A stretch of 12,541 nucleotides of DNA from an uncultured Porphyromonas sp. (GCF_915070105.1 NZ_CAJZFJ010000063.1:1-12541); one strand, 5' to 3'; numbered from the stretch's first letter, positions 1 through 8,411 are shown. A program made the numbers and translations. Notes: generated by a model from the sequence alone, not told the origin.

Positions 1-62
1 AGGAGCTCCTCGCCCTCAACGGGCACTATGCTCGCCTGCATGCTATACAGGTGAAGTCCTAA
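1..62 (+). CDS. ABC transporter ATP-binding protein, C-terminal end only
   Basis: The reading frame beginning at base 3 is open from the left edge and ends with TAA at 60-62. It encodes ELLALNGHYARLHAIQVKS. This resembles the extreme C-terminus of exporter-type ABC ATPases, where a 'HxELL...GxYxxLxxxQ' tail follows the nucleotide-binding domain. Only 19 residues are visible, so the family call rests on that tail alone. The stop codon overlaps the next gene's start in a TAATG arrangement, which suggests that the two are co-transcribed. The substrate cannot be judged. Confidence 0.5.
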   Translation, partial: ELLALNGHYARLHAIQVKS

Positions 63-2638
63 TGATGCACACTATCATGAGATACAACTATACTGATACC
101 TTCCGTTCCACCCTAGAGCTCGCCACCGACAAGGCTCGTGAGCTAGGCCTCCCCGAGGTCAGTCTGGATCTTCTCCTCTGGGGGATCCTGAGGGAGGGAA
201 CGAGCTCGGCTATCAAGTTCCTCTCCGATCGGGAGCTCTCTCCCCAGACGCTCCTACAGCTCACCGAGGCTCTGCTGCGTCACCCCAAGGAGGAGGATGA
301 GCTCCCGCACTCCGAGCCCACCGGTGCTGTCCTCTATAGCCTAGAGGCTCATAGTGCGATCGCTCGTGCCGCAGAGATCTGTACGATCCTCGGCGACCAT
401 GCGATCAGCCCCCTCCACCTCCTGCTGAGTATCATCTTCTGCGGAGTGCCGACGGTGCTCAGTGGCTTTGCCAACGTCGGCAACTATGACCTCTGGTCTG
501 ATCCCCTCATCCAGCGTATCGGCAAGGCGCTCAAGCGTGGCGAGAAGGCTGGAGACGAAGTCCCTGCCAGCGAGGGGACAAGTGTGCGCATACGTCCCAT
601 ACAAGCCATCGAGGTTAGTGCCAAGGGTATTACCCCCATAGCACTGGGGGATGATCTCCCTCCTATCCAGGCCTTCGTCCGTAGGGCTGAGGGCAGTATA
701 GATATCGAGGGGGACTTCCTCTCCCAGCTGATGAACCGTGCCAAGCGGGAGCTAGGAAGAGGTGGAGGCGAAGAGCCTCGTGCGGATATGGATGAGTTCC
801 CCTTCGCTGAGTTTGGTGTTGATCTCGTGGAGCATGTCCGAGCCCAAGAGCAGAGCCCCACTGAGGGGCTGGAGCGTGAGTCAGAGATCGAGCAGCTGCT
901 CCAGATCCTCCTCCGCTACAAGGCTTGTAGCCCGATCCTCATCGGTGAGCCTAAGGTCGGTAAGACGGAGGTCGTACGCCAGCTCGCACGCTTGATCGCA
1001 CGGGGCGAAGGCCTGCCCGAAGCCTTCCCTTACAAACATATCCTGCAGGTGAGCTTCACGAGACTCTTCGCAGGTGCCCAGTTCATGGGTGGGGCAGAGG
1101 CTACCATACGTAGTCTGATGGAGAACCTACGTGCAGCTCCAGATGTCCTACTCTTCGTGGACGACCTGCATCTCCTGCGCTCGGGAGGACGTGCCCCTGG
1201 AGGCGAGGTCCTAGATACCCTCTTTGCTGCTCTTGACCTGAGCGGTCTGCGTCTCATCGGGACGGCGACCAGTAGTGGCTACACGCAGAGTCTCGATGAC
1301 AGCAGTCAGATGGAGCGTGTCTGCTACCCCGTGCTCGTGGAGCCTCTCTCTCGGGAGCGTACCCTCGCAGTCCTCAGAGAGAAGAGTCGTCAGTACGAGG
1401 AGCACTATGGTGCCGACCTGCAGCCCCTACTGGAGCGTGTGCTCGATCTCTCGGAGCGTTATATGCCCGCCCTTCCCTTCCCCTACAGGGCTCTTGAGCT
1501 CCTAGATGCTACGGGAGCTGTCGTCCTAGCTCGTCTACCCGAGCGAGGCACGAAGACCAAGGGGCGAGGAGCCAGCAGACCGACTGCGCCTATCTATACC
1601 GAGGCAGATGTCGATCGGGCACTCTCTCGTCTGACCTCTCTGCCCCTAGAGCGTATCTCGGGGACAAATGAACTAAAGCACCTCATCGAGCTACCTCATC
1701 GCCTCAAGGCCTCTGTCCTCGGGCAGGATCGTGCTGTCGAGGCAATCGCCCGTGCCATCCAACGCTCTCGCCTAGGGCTAAGAGATAGCCGTAGACCGAT
1801 AGCCTCCATGCTCTTCCTCGGCCCCACAGGGGTGGGGAAGACCTATCTGGCGAAGGCTCTTGCTCGTGAGGTCTTCGGACGTGAGGACGCTATGGTGCGT
1901 ATCGATATGAGTGAGTTCTCCGAGCGGTTCGCCGTCTCTCGTCTCATCGGTTCTCCTCCGGGCTATATCGGCTATGGAGAGGGAGGTGAGCTGACACAGC
2001 CCGTACGCACCCGTCCCTACTCACTCGTCCTACTGGATGAGATCGAGAAGGCGCACCCCGATACCTATAACATCCTCCTACAGGTCTTCGAGGACGGACG
2101 ACTGACGGATACGGAGGGCAATGTCGTGGACTTCCGCAATACGATCGTCATCATGACGAGCAATGTCGGCTCTCGTCAGGCGCAGGCCTTTGCCCGTGGG
2201 GTAGGCTTTGCGGGGCTATCGGACGAAGCCGAGCGCAGTGAGCGCATCTCACGCCAAGCCCTACAGCGCACATTCAGCCCCGAGTTCCTCAATCGCCTTG
2301 ATGAGATCATAGCCTTCGAGCCACTCTCTGATGAGGCCCTCGTACGTATCTTTGAGCTGGAGCTCACGCAGCTACGTGAGCGTGTCAGTCAGCAGGGCTA
2401 TAGGGTGACAGTCTCGGCCGAGGCTCGTCGCTTCCTCGCTCTGAGGGAGCTCGATCGTGCCATGGGGGCACGTCCTCTGCGCCGTACCCTCCAGCACGCT
2501 GTCGAGGATCAGCTCCTAAATCATATACTAGACGGCTCACTGGCCGTAGGGGATAGTCTCTCGATCACGCTCGGGCGCAACCAATCCCTACGCTATGCCG
2601 TCCAGCATCCTCCACTCAAAGCTAAGAGCCATACATGA
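62..2638 (+). CDS. Clp AAA+ ATPase of ClpA/ClpC type, two ATPase domains
   Basis: Cytosolic Hsp100 unfoldase of 858 residues that would thread proteins into ClpP. An N-terminal region (about 8-155) looks like a divergent Clp N-domain, followed by a linker rich in charged residues. AAA domain 1 has Walker A GEPKVGKT (295-302) and Walker B LLFVDD (363-368), where the usual DE is DD. Its arginine-finger region MERVCYPV (417-424) lacks the common ERRF form. AAA domain 2 is canonical: GPTGVGKT (587-594), pore loop GYIGYGEGG (634-642), LVLLDEIEKAH (655-665), sensor TSN (699-701), FLNRLDE (742-748) and GARPLRR (802-808). GVGF (713-716) sits where ClpC and ClpA carry the ClpP-docking loop. No coiled-coil M-domain separates the two halves, so this is not ClpB and is closer to ClpA in layout. 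ATG at 62 overlaps the upstream stop; ATG at 65 or 77 would also fit. Its end overlaps the sigma-factor gene. Confidence 0.9.
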   Translation: MMHTIMRYNYTDTFRSTLELATDKARELGLPEVSLDLLLWGILREGTSSAIKFLSDRELSPQTLLQLTEALLRHPKEEDELPHSEPTGAVLYSLEAHSAIARAAEICTILGDHAISPLHLLLSIIFCGVPTVLSGFANVGNYDLWSDPLIQRIGKALKRGEKAGDEVPASEGTSVRIRPIQAIEVSAKGITPIALGDDLPPIQAFVRRAEGSIDIEGDFLSQLMNRAKRELGRGGGEEPRADMDEFPFAEFGVDLVEHVRAQEQSPTEGLERESEIEQLLQILLRYKACSPILIGEPKVGKTEVVRQLARLIARGEGLPEAFPYKHILQVSFTRLFAGAQFMGGAEATIRSLMENLRAAPDVLLFVDDLHLLRSGGRAPGGEVLDTLFAALDLSGLRLIGTATSSGYTQSLDDSSQMERVCYPVLVEPLSRERTLAVLREKSRQYEEHYGADLQPLLERVLDLSERYMPALPFPYRALELLDATGAVVLARLPERGTKTKGRGASRPTAPIYTEADVDRALSRLTSLPLERISGTNELKHLIELPHRLKASVLGQDRAVEAIARAIQRSRLGLRDSRRPIASMLFLGPTGVGKTYLAKALAREVFGREDAMVRIDMSEFSERFAVSRLIGSPPGYIGYGEGGELTQPVRTRPYSLVLLDEIEKAHPDTYNILLQVFEDGRLTDTEGNVVDFRNTIVIMTSNVGSRQAQAFARGVGFAGLSDEAERSERISRQALQRTFSPEFLNRLDEIIAFEPLSDEALVRIFELELTQLRERVSQQGYRVTVSAEARRFLALRELDRAMGARPLRRTLQHAVEDQLLNHILDGSLAVGDSLSITLGRNQSLRYAVQHPPLKAKSHT

Positions 2639-3207
2639 CTCCCCCCGTCCTGATCTCCGAGGAGGATCTGCAGCGTCAGCTGGCTGATCCTGCGACACGC
2701 CGATCAGCCTTCTCCTCGGTCGTCCGCCTCTACTCTCGGCAGATCTATTGGCAGATCCGCCGTATGGTCTATACGCATGAGGATGCGGATGACCTGGTGC
2801 AGAATACCTTCATCAAGGCTTGGGAGGCTATCGAGGGCTTCCGTGGCGAGGCTAAGGTCTCCACGTGGCTCTACCGCATAGCGATGTATGAGTCACTGAA
2901 CTTCCTGAAGAAGCGCCGTAGTGAGGAGGAGCACCGAGTCGCCCCTAGTGAGGAGGCGGATGCCGAGTATCTGCTCTCCCGCCTACATGCCGATGAGTAC
3001 TTCGATGCTGACGAAGCCGAGGAGCGACTACAGCGTGCCCTACTCAGCCTACCTGCCAAGCAACAGCTTGTCTTCCGCCTACGTTACTATGATGAGATGC
3101 CCTATGATCAGATGGCACAGCTCACGGGTACGAGCGAGGGCGCACTGAAGGCCTCCTATCACCACGCCCACAAGAAGGTCCTCGAGCTCCTCGGGAGGGA
3201 AGAGTAA
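2635..3207 (+). CDS. ECF-type RNA polymerase sigma factor
   Basis: A 190-residue sigma-70 family protein of group 4 (ECF) size, with no region 1 or 3. Region 2 spans roughly 25-96, with the core-binding HEDADDLVQNTFIKAWEAI segment (48-66) and the promoter-melting and -10-recognition stretch STWLYRIAMYESLNFLKKRR (76-95). Region 4 spans roughly 130-185, with the 'LSLPAKQQLVFRLRYYDEM' entry and a helix-turn-helix near 155-183. The ATG lies inside the Clp stop codon (ATGA), so translation is probably coupled to the chaperone. The two downstream genes fit a membrane partner and a periplasmic stress protein, suggesting an envelope-stress circuit. No autoregulatory promoter was identified. Confidence 0.93.
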   Translation: MTPPVLISEEDLQRQLADPATRRSAFSSVVRLYSRQIYWQIRRMVYTHEDADDLVQNTFIKAWEAIEGFRGEAKVSTWLYRIAMYESLNFLKKRRSEEEHRVAPSEEADAEYLLSRLHADEYFDADEAEERLQRALLSLPAKQQLVFRLRYYDEMPYDQMAQLTGTSEGALKASYHHAHKKVLELLGREE

Positions 3208-3264
3208 ACCTTTTGCCTCATCTCTTGTCTCACCCATTGAAGCCTAGCACTTCGCCTACTATAT

Positions 3265-3681
3265 ATGGATAAGCAACCCCTACTCCCCACCCCCGAGGAG
3301 AGCAAGCAGCACTATCGTGTCCCCGAGGACTACTTTGATCAGCTCGAGGAGCGGATCATGGCACGCATCCCCGAGACTCCCGTGGAGGCCGAGGCGGAGC
3401 CTGCTCGCCCCTCGCTCTGGGTACGTGTGCGCCCCATCGTCTATCTCGCTGCGGTCTTCGTCTCGATGAACCTTGTCTTCCGAGCTTTCCGCAGTGTGAT
3501 CCATCCCGACTCTACTACTCCCCAGCAGGTCGCCACAGCGACGACGGCCGAGGAGCAGGACGAGGCTTATAGCACCTATTACGCTGAGTATGGAGCCGAG
3601 GTGGCAGCTCAGGATGCCCACGAGTCTCTCTTCGCTGATGGCACCCTCTTCACCTCCACTGCCTACTCCTCATCTTATTAG
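3265..3681 (+). CDS. Single-TM protein, putative anti-sigma factor or sigma partner
   Basis: A 138-residue protein with one predicted membrane segment (about 56-73, RPIVYLAAVFVSMNLVF). The N-terminal cytoplasmic side contains YRVPEDYFDQLEERIMARIP (17-36). The 'VPxxYFDxLxxRIMxRIP' pattern is one I associate with small membrane proteins encoded next to ECF sigma factors in Bacteroidetes. The C-terminal tail is acidic, then rich in Ser and Tyr, and would lie in the periplasm. No zinc-binding anti-sigma motif (HxxxCxxC) is present. It starts 57 bases after the sigma-factor gene and 14 bases before the next one. Regulation of the sigma factor is inferred from gene order and topology; no binding domain is recognisable. 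Confidence 0.7.
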   Translation: MDKQPLLPTPEESKQHYRVPEDYFDQLEERIMARIPETPVEAEAEPARPSLWVRVRPIVYLAAVFVSMNLVFRAFRSVIHPDSTTPQQVATATTAEEQDEAYSTYYAEYGAEVAAQDAHESLFADGTLFTSTAYSSSY

Positions 3682-3695
3682 TCTATCTCCCTATA

Positions 3696-4157
3696 ATGAG
3701 ACCAACCCTCTATACACTCCTACTCGCTCTCCTGCTCCTCGTAGCTCCTACGGCCGAGGCGCAGAAGGACAAGAAGGCGCCCGCTCATCCCACGCCCTCG
3801 ATGCGGGAGCGTGTGCGCACTGAGAAGCGAGCCTACCTCATTCAGCGCCTTAGCCTCACCGCTAAGGAAGCGGATGACATTACCCCCATCCTAGACGAAC
3901 TGGATGAGAAGCGATTCCAGCTCTGGCGTGAGGGTATGGCTCTAGGCCACCGTGTACGCCAAGGCGACAAGACGCTCACCGAAGCCGAGCTGTACACCTT
4001 CCTCGAGTCTTCGCTCTCGGCACGGATCAAGGAGGCCGAGCTAGAGAAGACCTATTATCTGCGCTGTCGTCCCTATCTCACGGCTCAGAAGATGGTGCAG
4101 CTGCCGATGGTGTGCAAGGAGTTTGCCCGCCGATTCTTTGAGCGGCACAAGCACTAG
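3696..4157 (+). CDS. Secreted Spy/CpxP-like small protein
   Basis: A 153-residue protein with a clear signal peptide (1-22, ending PTAEA before Q23), so it is periplasmic. The mature part is helical and highly charged. The segment KRAYLIQRLSLTAKEADDIT (44-63), followed by PILDELDEKRFQLWREG, resembles the LTxxQ-type helices of Spy/CpxP proteins, in which a 'LxLTxxQ' step precedes a long helix with many Arg and Glu residues. Here LTAKE replaces the classical LTxxQ. Two cysteines (124, 140) might pair. In Bacteroidetes such proteins commonly follow an ECF sigma factor and a membrane partner, matching the order here. Family assignment is by pattern only; a role as chaperone or stress sensor is inferred. 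Confidence 0.6.
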   Translation: MRPTLYTLLLALLLLVAPTAEAQKDKKAPAHPTPSMRERVRTEKRAYLIQRLSLTAKEADDITPILDELDEKRFQLWREGMALGHRVRQGDKTLTEAELYTFLESSLSARIKEAELEKTYYLRCRPYLTAQKMVQLPMVCKEFARRFFERHKH

Positions 4158-4286
4158 CCCTTCCCCCTCTCATTCGCTCGTGGGAAAATAAAAATAATAG
4201 CGACTATGCGAAAGGCTCTGCGGCATACGTTATATAGGTGAGCAGAGTATGGTATTATGTGTTTGTCACCTGTTTTGTCAGGTGCT

Positions 4287-4346
4287 CCCCCTATTCAGTT
4301 GGTCCCCACAGAGGGCAGCTGGATAGGGGGATTTGTTTTATCCCCC
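4287..4346 (+). promoter_or_regulatory. Two mutually exclusive RNA stems, attenuator-like
   Basis: CCCCCTATTCAGTTG (4287-4301) can pair with CAGCTGGATAGGGGG (4316-4330) over 15 positions, with two G-U pairs and no other mismatch. The 3' part of that stem, GGGGGAT (4326-4332), can instead pair with ATCCCCC (4340-4346) around a T-rich 7-base loop. The two structures compete for the same G run. This is how attenuators and some riboswitches are built, but no known class was recognised. The nearest downstream gene starts about 570 bases away behind its own promoter. A small structured RNA or a terminator for the upstream cluster is therefore at least as likely. Confidence 0.35.
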
Positions 4347-4550
4347 TTCCTCTTCTACCGCCCCTTATCCTGAGGTATGGCTACGCCAAGCCCTAGGGTA
4401 GGGGACTTGGTGTATTGCCTCCCCTTCGCTCTCGTTTTCATCTTCGTGGGAAGGAGGGCTTTTCTTGGGGATATAAGGGGGGCTTAGGGGAAGGATTGGA
4501 GAGGGGAGCAAGTCGTCAAAAATACCCAATATAACCACCTCTGTATCAGT

Positions 4551-4704
4551 CATCCCGAGAGGGGCAAAACGAACATCCCGAGAGCGCACTTGCGCTCCTA
4601 TAAAGAACGCTCTCGTCACCTATGTAAGGTGATTGGAGCGAACATACCGAGACCACTTTGGCGATCATTACGTGTCCACTGATAGGGCTCTCGGAATGTA
4701 CTCC
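4551..4704. repeat. Cluster of CATCCCGAGA-like repeats in direct and inverted copies
   Basis: The core CATCCCGAGAG occurs at 4551-4561 and 4574-4584. A longer form, CGAACATCCCGAGA (4570-4583), recurs with one change at 4639-4652. Inverted copies appear at 4608-4615 (CGCTCTCG, which pairs with CGAGAGCG at 4579-4586) and at 4686-4704. The last pairs imperfectly with 4635-4654 to give an arm of about 19 bases around a loop of about 30. A further hairpin, GAGCGC/GCGCTC, sits at 4582-4597. This looks like a short non-coding interspersed repeat. Minus-strand translation gives the RFAPLGMT type of peptide that such repeats often produce as false genes. No transposase is present. Confidence 0.55.
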
Positions 4705-4853
4705 AAAGGAACCTAAATAGGTGGCTGCTCACGGGGGGAGAATACCCCCGATCAGCATCCTACGGCACGGATGGTGCTAGGGGGGGATGGGGGCTTCATG
4801 GTGTGGCTATATCTCCTACTGTATGAGTGTCTTGGGGTGGGTAATTCAGCCTG

Positions 4854-4884
4854 TTGCTTGGTATGAAATTTATTCATATATTTG
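4854..4884 (+). promoter_or_regulatory. Bacteroidetes-type promoter for the outer-membrane operon
   Basis: TATATTTG at 4877-4884 matches the Bacteroidetes -7 box TAnnTTTG exactly. A TTG at 4854-4856 lies 20 bases upstream of it, where the -33 box belongs. Transcription would start close to 4890, leaving a leader of about 28 bases before ATG 4918. This placement argues against the in-frame TTG at 4882 as the translation start, because it lies inside the -7 box. Confidence 0.7.
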
Positions 4885-4917
4885 CCCCGTAATAGTATTG
4901 TTAATTCCACGTTAGCG

Positions 4918-7566
4918 ATGCGATACCGAAACACCTACTCAAGCCCACTTGGTAGCTCATGCTATGTACTGAGTCTACTGGTCTCCCTCTGGAAGGGGGG
5001 AGCGGGGTTGCTCGGCCTTATCTGCCTCAGCCTTACCCTCGGGGCACAGAGCTCCATCAAGATCCGAGGGGTCGTCCACTCAGGCAAGGAGCCACTCCCT
5101 AGAGTCTCTATCACCCTCCTCTCCGTGACAGATAGCACCATCCTTAGCTATGCCCATACGGATGCTGGAGGGCAGTTTGAGCTCACGGCAAGTGGCCAGC
5201 TCACTCAGGCTATTGTGTCGGCTCGCTGCCTCGGCTACAAGACCTATGCCCAGCGTCTCACACTCCCCACGGCGCACGAGCTAGATATTGATCTCAAGGA
5301 GGATACCTATCTCCTCAAGGAAGTCTCCGTGCAAGCTCCACGGGTCTGGGGAAACCAAGATACGATCAACTATAATGTCGCTCGTCTAGCGAAGGCCACT
5401 GACCGCAGTATCGGGGATGTCATCCGTCGTATCCCGGGTATGCGTATGGAGGGAGGCCTGCTCAAGTACCAAGGCAAGCCCCTAAAGCAAATCAATATCG
5501 AGGGGATCGATCTGACCCAAGGGAACTATGAGCAGATCACGAGCAATATAGACGCGAGCGACATCTCCACCATACAAGTGCTGGATAACTACCAGGGAAT
5601 TAAGGCACTCGTCGGCAAACGCTCCTCGGATGATGTGATCCTCAACCTCAAGCTCTCGCCCAAGAAGCGTGGGATCTGGGGTGTTTCGCTTGACTTGGGT
5701 CTTGGCTATGGTGATGGGCTTGAGACCAATAGCCGGATCAGGAGTAACTACCTTGCCCGGAGAGCTCAGTTCCTCGGTGTGGTGTATGTCGATAACTCAG
5801 GCAGGCAGTACTACGAGAGCTCCTTTGGCGTGCAGAGGGGTGGCTCGAGGGAGGAGCGCATCTTTGCCCGCATAGATAAGCCTGCTACTCCCAACCTCCC
5901 CCCATCATACTATACAGACAATGTGTCGCTGATGGCCAGTGGCAATAGTGCCTTTGTCCTCTCGGATAGTAGCCAGCTCAAGCTGCAGGGGAGCTATCGG
6001 TATGATAAGATTCGCTCCGAGGGCTCTTCGCAGGCTCGGTATGGACGCTCCTCCTCCCCGCTCCTCCTAGATGAGCGCATCGAGCATCTACTACGGCAGG
6101 GGAGCGCCTCGACCAGCCTTAGCTATGAGAAGAACTTGCAGAGCTACTACCTCAAGGATCAGCTTCGTGCAAGTGCCTCGCAGAGTAGGGCCTCGGGGAT
6201 AATCGCCCTCAATGGACTAGCAACCCCTCAGCATCAAGGGCTGGATGCCCTGCACCTGAACAATCAGATGCATTTCATCAATGGTCGTACACGTCTCCCG
6301 ATAGAGCTTATCCTCACCCAGCGGCTTACGACCTCAGACGAAGACTTTGAGACAGCCAATAACCAGCAGCTGCAGCAGGTACTTCCCACACTACATAGCA
6401 TGATCGGGCAGCGGGGATGGTTCACAAGTCTCTATACGGACAATCGCCTTCGGATCCTCAACCTCCCCCTTGTGCGCTACTGGACGTATAGCCCTCAGGT
6501 CTTCGCCTCGTACCAGTGGCAGAGCCTATCGAGTAGCCTACTGGAGCGCACGGGCAGTAGCTATGATCGTGTCCTGCGTGTAGGTGTGGAGCAGACCCTA
6601 AGCTATCTACGTCAGAAGTATTCCATAGATCTAGCACTCCCCGTCATCTACCAGCTTCGACGGACAAGCTCAGATCGTCTAGCAGGCCTCCTCTTTGAGC
6701 CCCATCTCAAGGTCAAGCTAAGCTTAGGACAGCACTGGGGGCTCCAGCTGACAGGTAGCTATGCACATACGGAGCCGAGAATCCGTGATTGGTATCCCTA
6801 CCCCGTCCTAGAGAGCTATCGCAGTCTGACGGTCGGGACACCTAGGCTATTCAGGGAGCAAATAGCTACCATAGAGGGGCGGGTAGACTACCGAGACATC
6901 TTTTCGTTCCTGTCGTCCTCTCTGAGGGCGAGACAGAGCATGCACTACAAGCCCTTTATCCAGATGCTGCTCCTCGGTGAGGACGGAGGACGCTATGAGC
7001 TCCTCGAGCACAAGCACCATACACAGACCTTCTCGGGGGTGTGGTCGCTGAGCAAGGGATTTACCTGGGCAGGCCTAGGGATCGACCTTGACCTAGGCTA
7101 TACACACCATCTAGGGCAGGTAGCCTATCAGGGGACGATCACGCCCTATAAAGTACATACCCAGAGCGTGCGACTAGCCCTGAAGGCCAATCCCATCAAG
7201 GAAATCCTCCTGGACTACAATGTCTACTATGGACGTAACTATACCTCCCGATTCGCCTCTCGCACCGAGATAGATAACCTCCTCTCCGAGACCGCACAGA
7301 TAGGAGTAGCCTTTGGGAAAAACATATTTTGGGATATTATCCTAGAACATAATCATGTCAGCTCCTCCAGCGAAAAGACCGATGTCCTACTTCTGGACAG
7401 CCAGCTCAAGTGGATCGGCTCTCGAGTAGAGGTGGGCTGCGAACTGAATAATCTGCTGGGCATGCAGGTCTATCATAGCATCCAGCGCCTATCCTATGCT
7501 ACCATCCAGCACAGCTATCGTCTACGTCCTCGTGCGGTGCTCGTGAAGGTCTCATTCAAGCTCTAA
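4918..7566 (+). CDS. Outer-membrane beta-barrel protein with carboxypeptidase-regulatory domain (TonB-receptor-like)
   Basis: An outer-membrane protein of 882 residues from ATG 4918. The start is chosen because the promoter's -7 box excludes the in-frame TTG at 4882. An unusually long signal region (1-44) ends LSLTLGAQ. A carboxypeptidase-regulatory-like domain (about 47-128) holds IRGVVHSGKEPLPRVSITLL and the TDAGGQFEL turn. A plug-like segment (about 145-245) has DVIRRIPGMRMEGG, INIEGIDLTQGNYEQITSNI and IQVLDNYQGIKAL. The remaining 630 residues alternate aromatic and polar residues as barrel strands do, ending VKVSFKL. The plug motifs are those of a Bacteroidetes subgroup often annotated as TonB-dependent receptor, although no TonB box is obvious. 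It is followed 20 bases later by a GLPGLI gene, a recurrent pairing. Its cargo is unknown; a link to the nearby modified peptide is inferred. Confidence 0.85.
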   Translation: MRYRNTYSSPLGSSCYVLSLLVSLWKGGAGLLGLICLSLTLGAQSSIKIRGVVHSGKEPLPRVSITLLSVTDSTILSYAHTDAGGQFELTASGQLTQAIVSARCLGYKTYAQRLTLPTAHELDIDLKEDTYLLKEVSVQAPRVWGNQDTINYNVARLAKATDRSIGDVIRRIPGMRMEGGLLKYQGKPLKQINIEGIDLTQGNYEQITSNIDASDISTIQVLDNYQGIKALVGKRSSDDVILNLKLSPKKRGIWGVSLDLGLGYGDGLETNSRIRSNYLARRAQFLGVVYVDNSGRQYYESSFGVQRGGSREERIFARIDKPATPNLPPSYYTDNVSLMASGNSAFVLSDSSQLKLQGSYRYDKIRSEGSSQARYGRSSSPLLLDERIEHLLRQGSASTSLSYEKNLQSYYLKDQLRASASQSRASGIIALNGLATPQHQGLDALHLNNQMHFINGRTRLPIELILTQRLTTSDEDFETANNQQLQQVLPTLHSMIGQRGWFTSLYTDNRLRILNLPLVRYWTYSPQVFASYQWQSLSSSLLERTGSSYDRVLRVGVEQTLSYLRQKYSIDLALPVIYQLRRTSSDRLAGLLFEPHLKVKLSLGQHWGLQLTGSYAHTEPRIRDWYPYPVLESYRSLTVGTPRLFREQIATIEGRVDYRDIFSFLSSSLRARQSMHYKPFIQMLLLGEDGGRYELLEHKHHTQTFSGVWSLSKGFTWAGLGIDLDLGYTHHLGQVAYQGTITPYKVHTQSVRLALKANPIKEILLDYNVYYGRNYTSRFASRTEIDNLLSETAQIGVAFGKNIFWDIILEHNHVSSSSEKTDVLLLDSQLKWIGSRVEVGCELNNLLGMQVYHSIQRLSYATIQHSYRLRPRAVLVKVSFKL

Positions 7567-7586
7567 CCACTAACTATAGATATAAT

Positions 7587-8411
7587 ATGAAAGCCATTAA
7601 ACTCATACTCCTAGGAGTATCCCTATTCAGCATCCTCCCCCTCGGGGCACAGGTCTTCGACCCACCACGCTCGCTCGCTGAGGCTGATAGTCTTGATCGG
7701 GTGCAGTATCGTGTACTCTACCAGCTAGACTTCATCTCTGATCCTACTGATCGGGAGTATGTCACTCAGGATCAGGTGCGCCTAGACATAGGGACACAGA
7801 TCTGTAAGATGTATAGTCTGCGACACTACCAAGCTGACTCTGTCGCCACACCCTTGATCGAGGCTGGTCAGTCTCCTCGGAAGATCGTGACAGATGTGGT
7901 CCCGCCGATGATCCTCTACAAGGGCTATCCGAAGACGCAGGATATTACCACTGACTACCGCCTGCCCGCTGGAGCTCCTGTGATGAGCTACGTAGAGCCT
8001 AAGCCTACCCTACAATGGCAGGTGAAGCCCGAGAAGCGGGAGATCCTCGGACATAGCTGTCAGAGGGCAGAGGTCACCTTTGGGGGGAGGCAGTGGATCG
8101 CTTGGTTTACACCAGAGATTCCACTCTCTGAGGGGCCGTACAAGTTCGGGGGACTACCCGGGCTGATCCTAGAGGTCGCTGACAGCGAGGGGGACTATCG
8201 GTATACCTGCATAGGGATCACCAACCTCTCCGCTGGGGAGAATATCGTCCGCTGGAAGTGGAACCAGCGCCCCACGACGAGGAAGGAGCTAGAGAAGATC
8301 ATCGTCCAGCTCTATGCCAATCCCGAACAAGCTATCAAGGCCCTCGGAGGACGAATGGGCTTCAAGGGTGATCCTATGCTCAACCTCCCATACAACCCCA
8401 TAGAGAAGTAA
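7587..8411 (+). CDS. GLPGLI family protein
   Basis: A 274-residue secreted protein with a signal peptide (1-21 or so, ending LPLGAQ). The family signature is complete: WQVKPEKREILGHSCQRAEV (144-163), then FGGRQWIAWFTPEIPLSEGP (165-184) and the name-giving GLPGLI at 189-194, followed by LEVAD. GLPGLI proteins are a Bacteroidetes family of unknown biochemical function, often found beside TonB-receptor-like barrels. Here the gene lies between such a barrel (20 bases upstream) and lipoprotein A (4 bases downstream), so the three are almost certainly one operon. The mature protein most likely acts in the periplasm. Confidence 0.93.
   Translation: MKAIKLILLGVSLFSILPLGAQVFDPPRSLAEADSLDRVQYRVLYQLDFISDPTDREYVTQDQVRLDIGTQICKMYSLRHYQADSVATPLIEAGQSPRKIVTDVVPPMILYKGYPKTQDITTDYRLPAGAPVMSYVEPKPTLQWQVKPEKREILGHSCQRAEVTFGGRQWIAWFTPEIPLSEGPYKFGGLPGLILEVADSEGDYRYTCIGITNLSAGENIVRWKWNQRPTTRKELEKIIVQLYANPEQAIKALGGRMGFKGDPMLNLPYNPIEK

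Larger units (their letters stand above)
4158..4853. other. Intergenic region of about 700 bases with hairpins and repeats
   Basis: No credible protein-coding gene lies here. Short open frames on either strand are low-complexity, and one minus-strand frame only translates the repeat described below. The left part (4190-4240) is AT-rich, and the remainder is unusually rich in C and G runs. Visible stem-loops include CACCTG (4267-4272) with CAGGTG (4279-4284), TCACCT (4616-4621) with AGGTGA (4627-4632), and CGGGGG (4732-4737) with CCCCCG (4745-4750). The overlapping stems at 4287-4346 and the repeat cluster at 4551-4704 are listed separately. The region separates the stress cluster from the outer-membrane operon, and a terminator for the former is expected in its first part but is not distinct. 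Confidence 0.6.

Noticed and set aside
4365..4619. 84-codon minus-strand frame in the intergenic region
   Set aside because: Its N-terminal part is a translation of the CATCCCGAGA repeat (RFAPLGMT type), the rest is low complexity, and there is no promoter or homologous domain.
4882..4917. TTG at 4882 as a longer start for the outer-membrane barrel protein
   Set aside because: It lies inside the -7 box TATATTTG, so the transcript would begin downstream of it. ATG 4918 also gives a shorter signal region.
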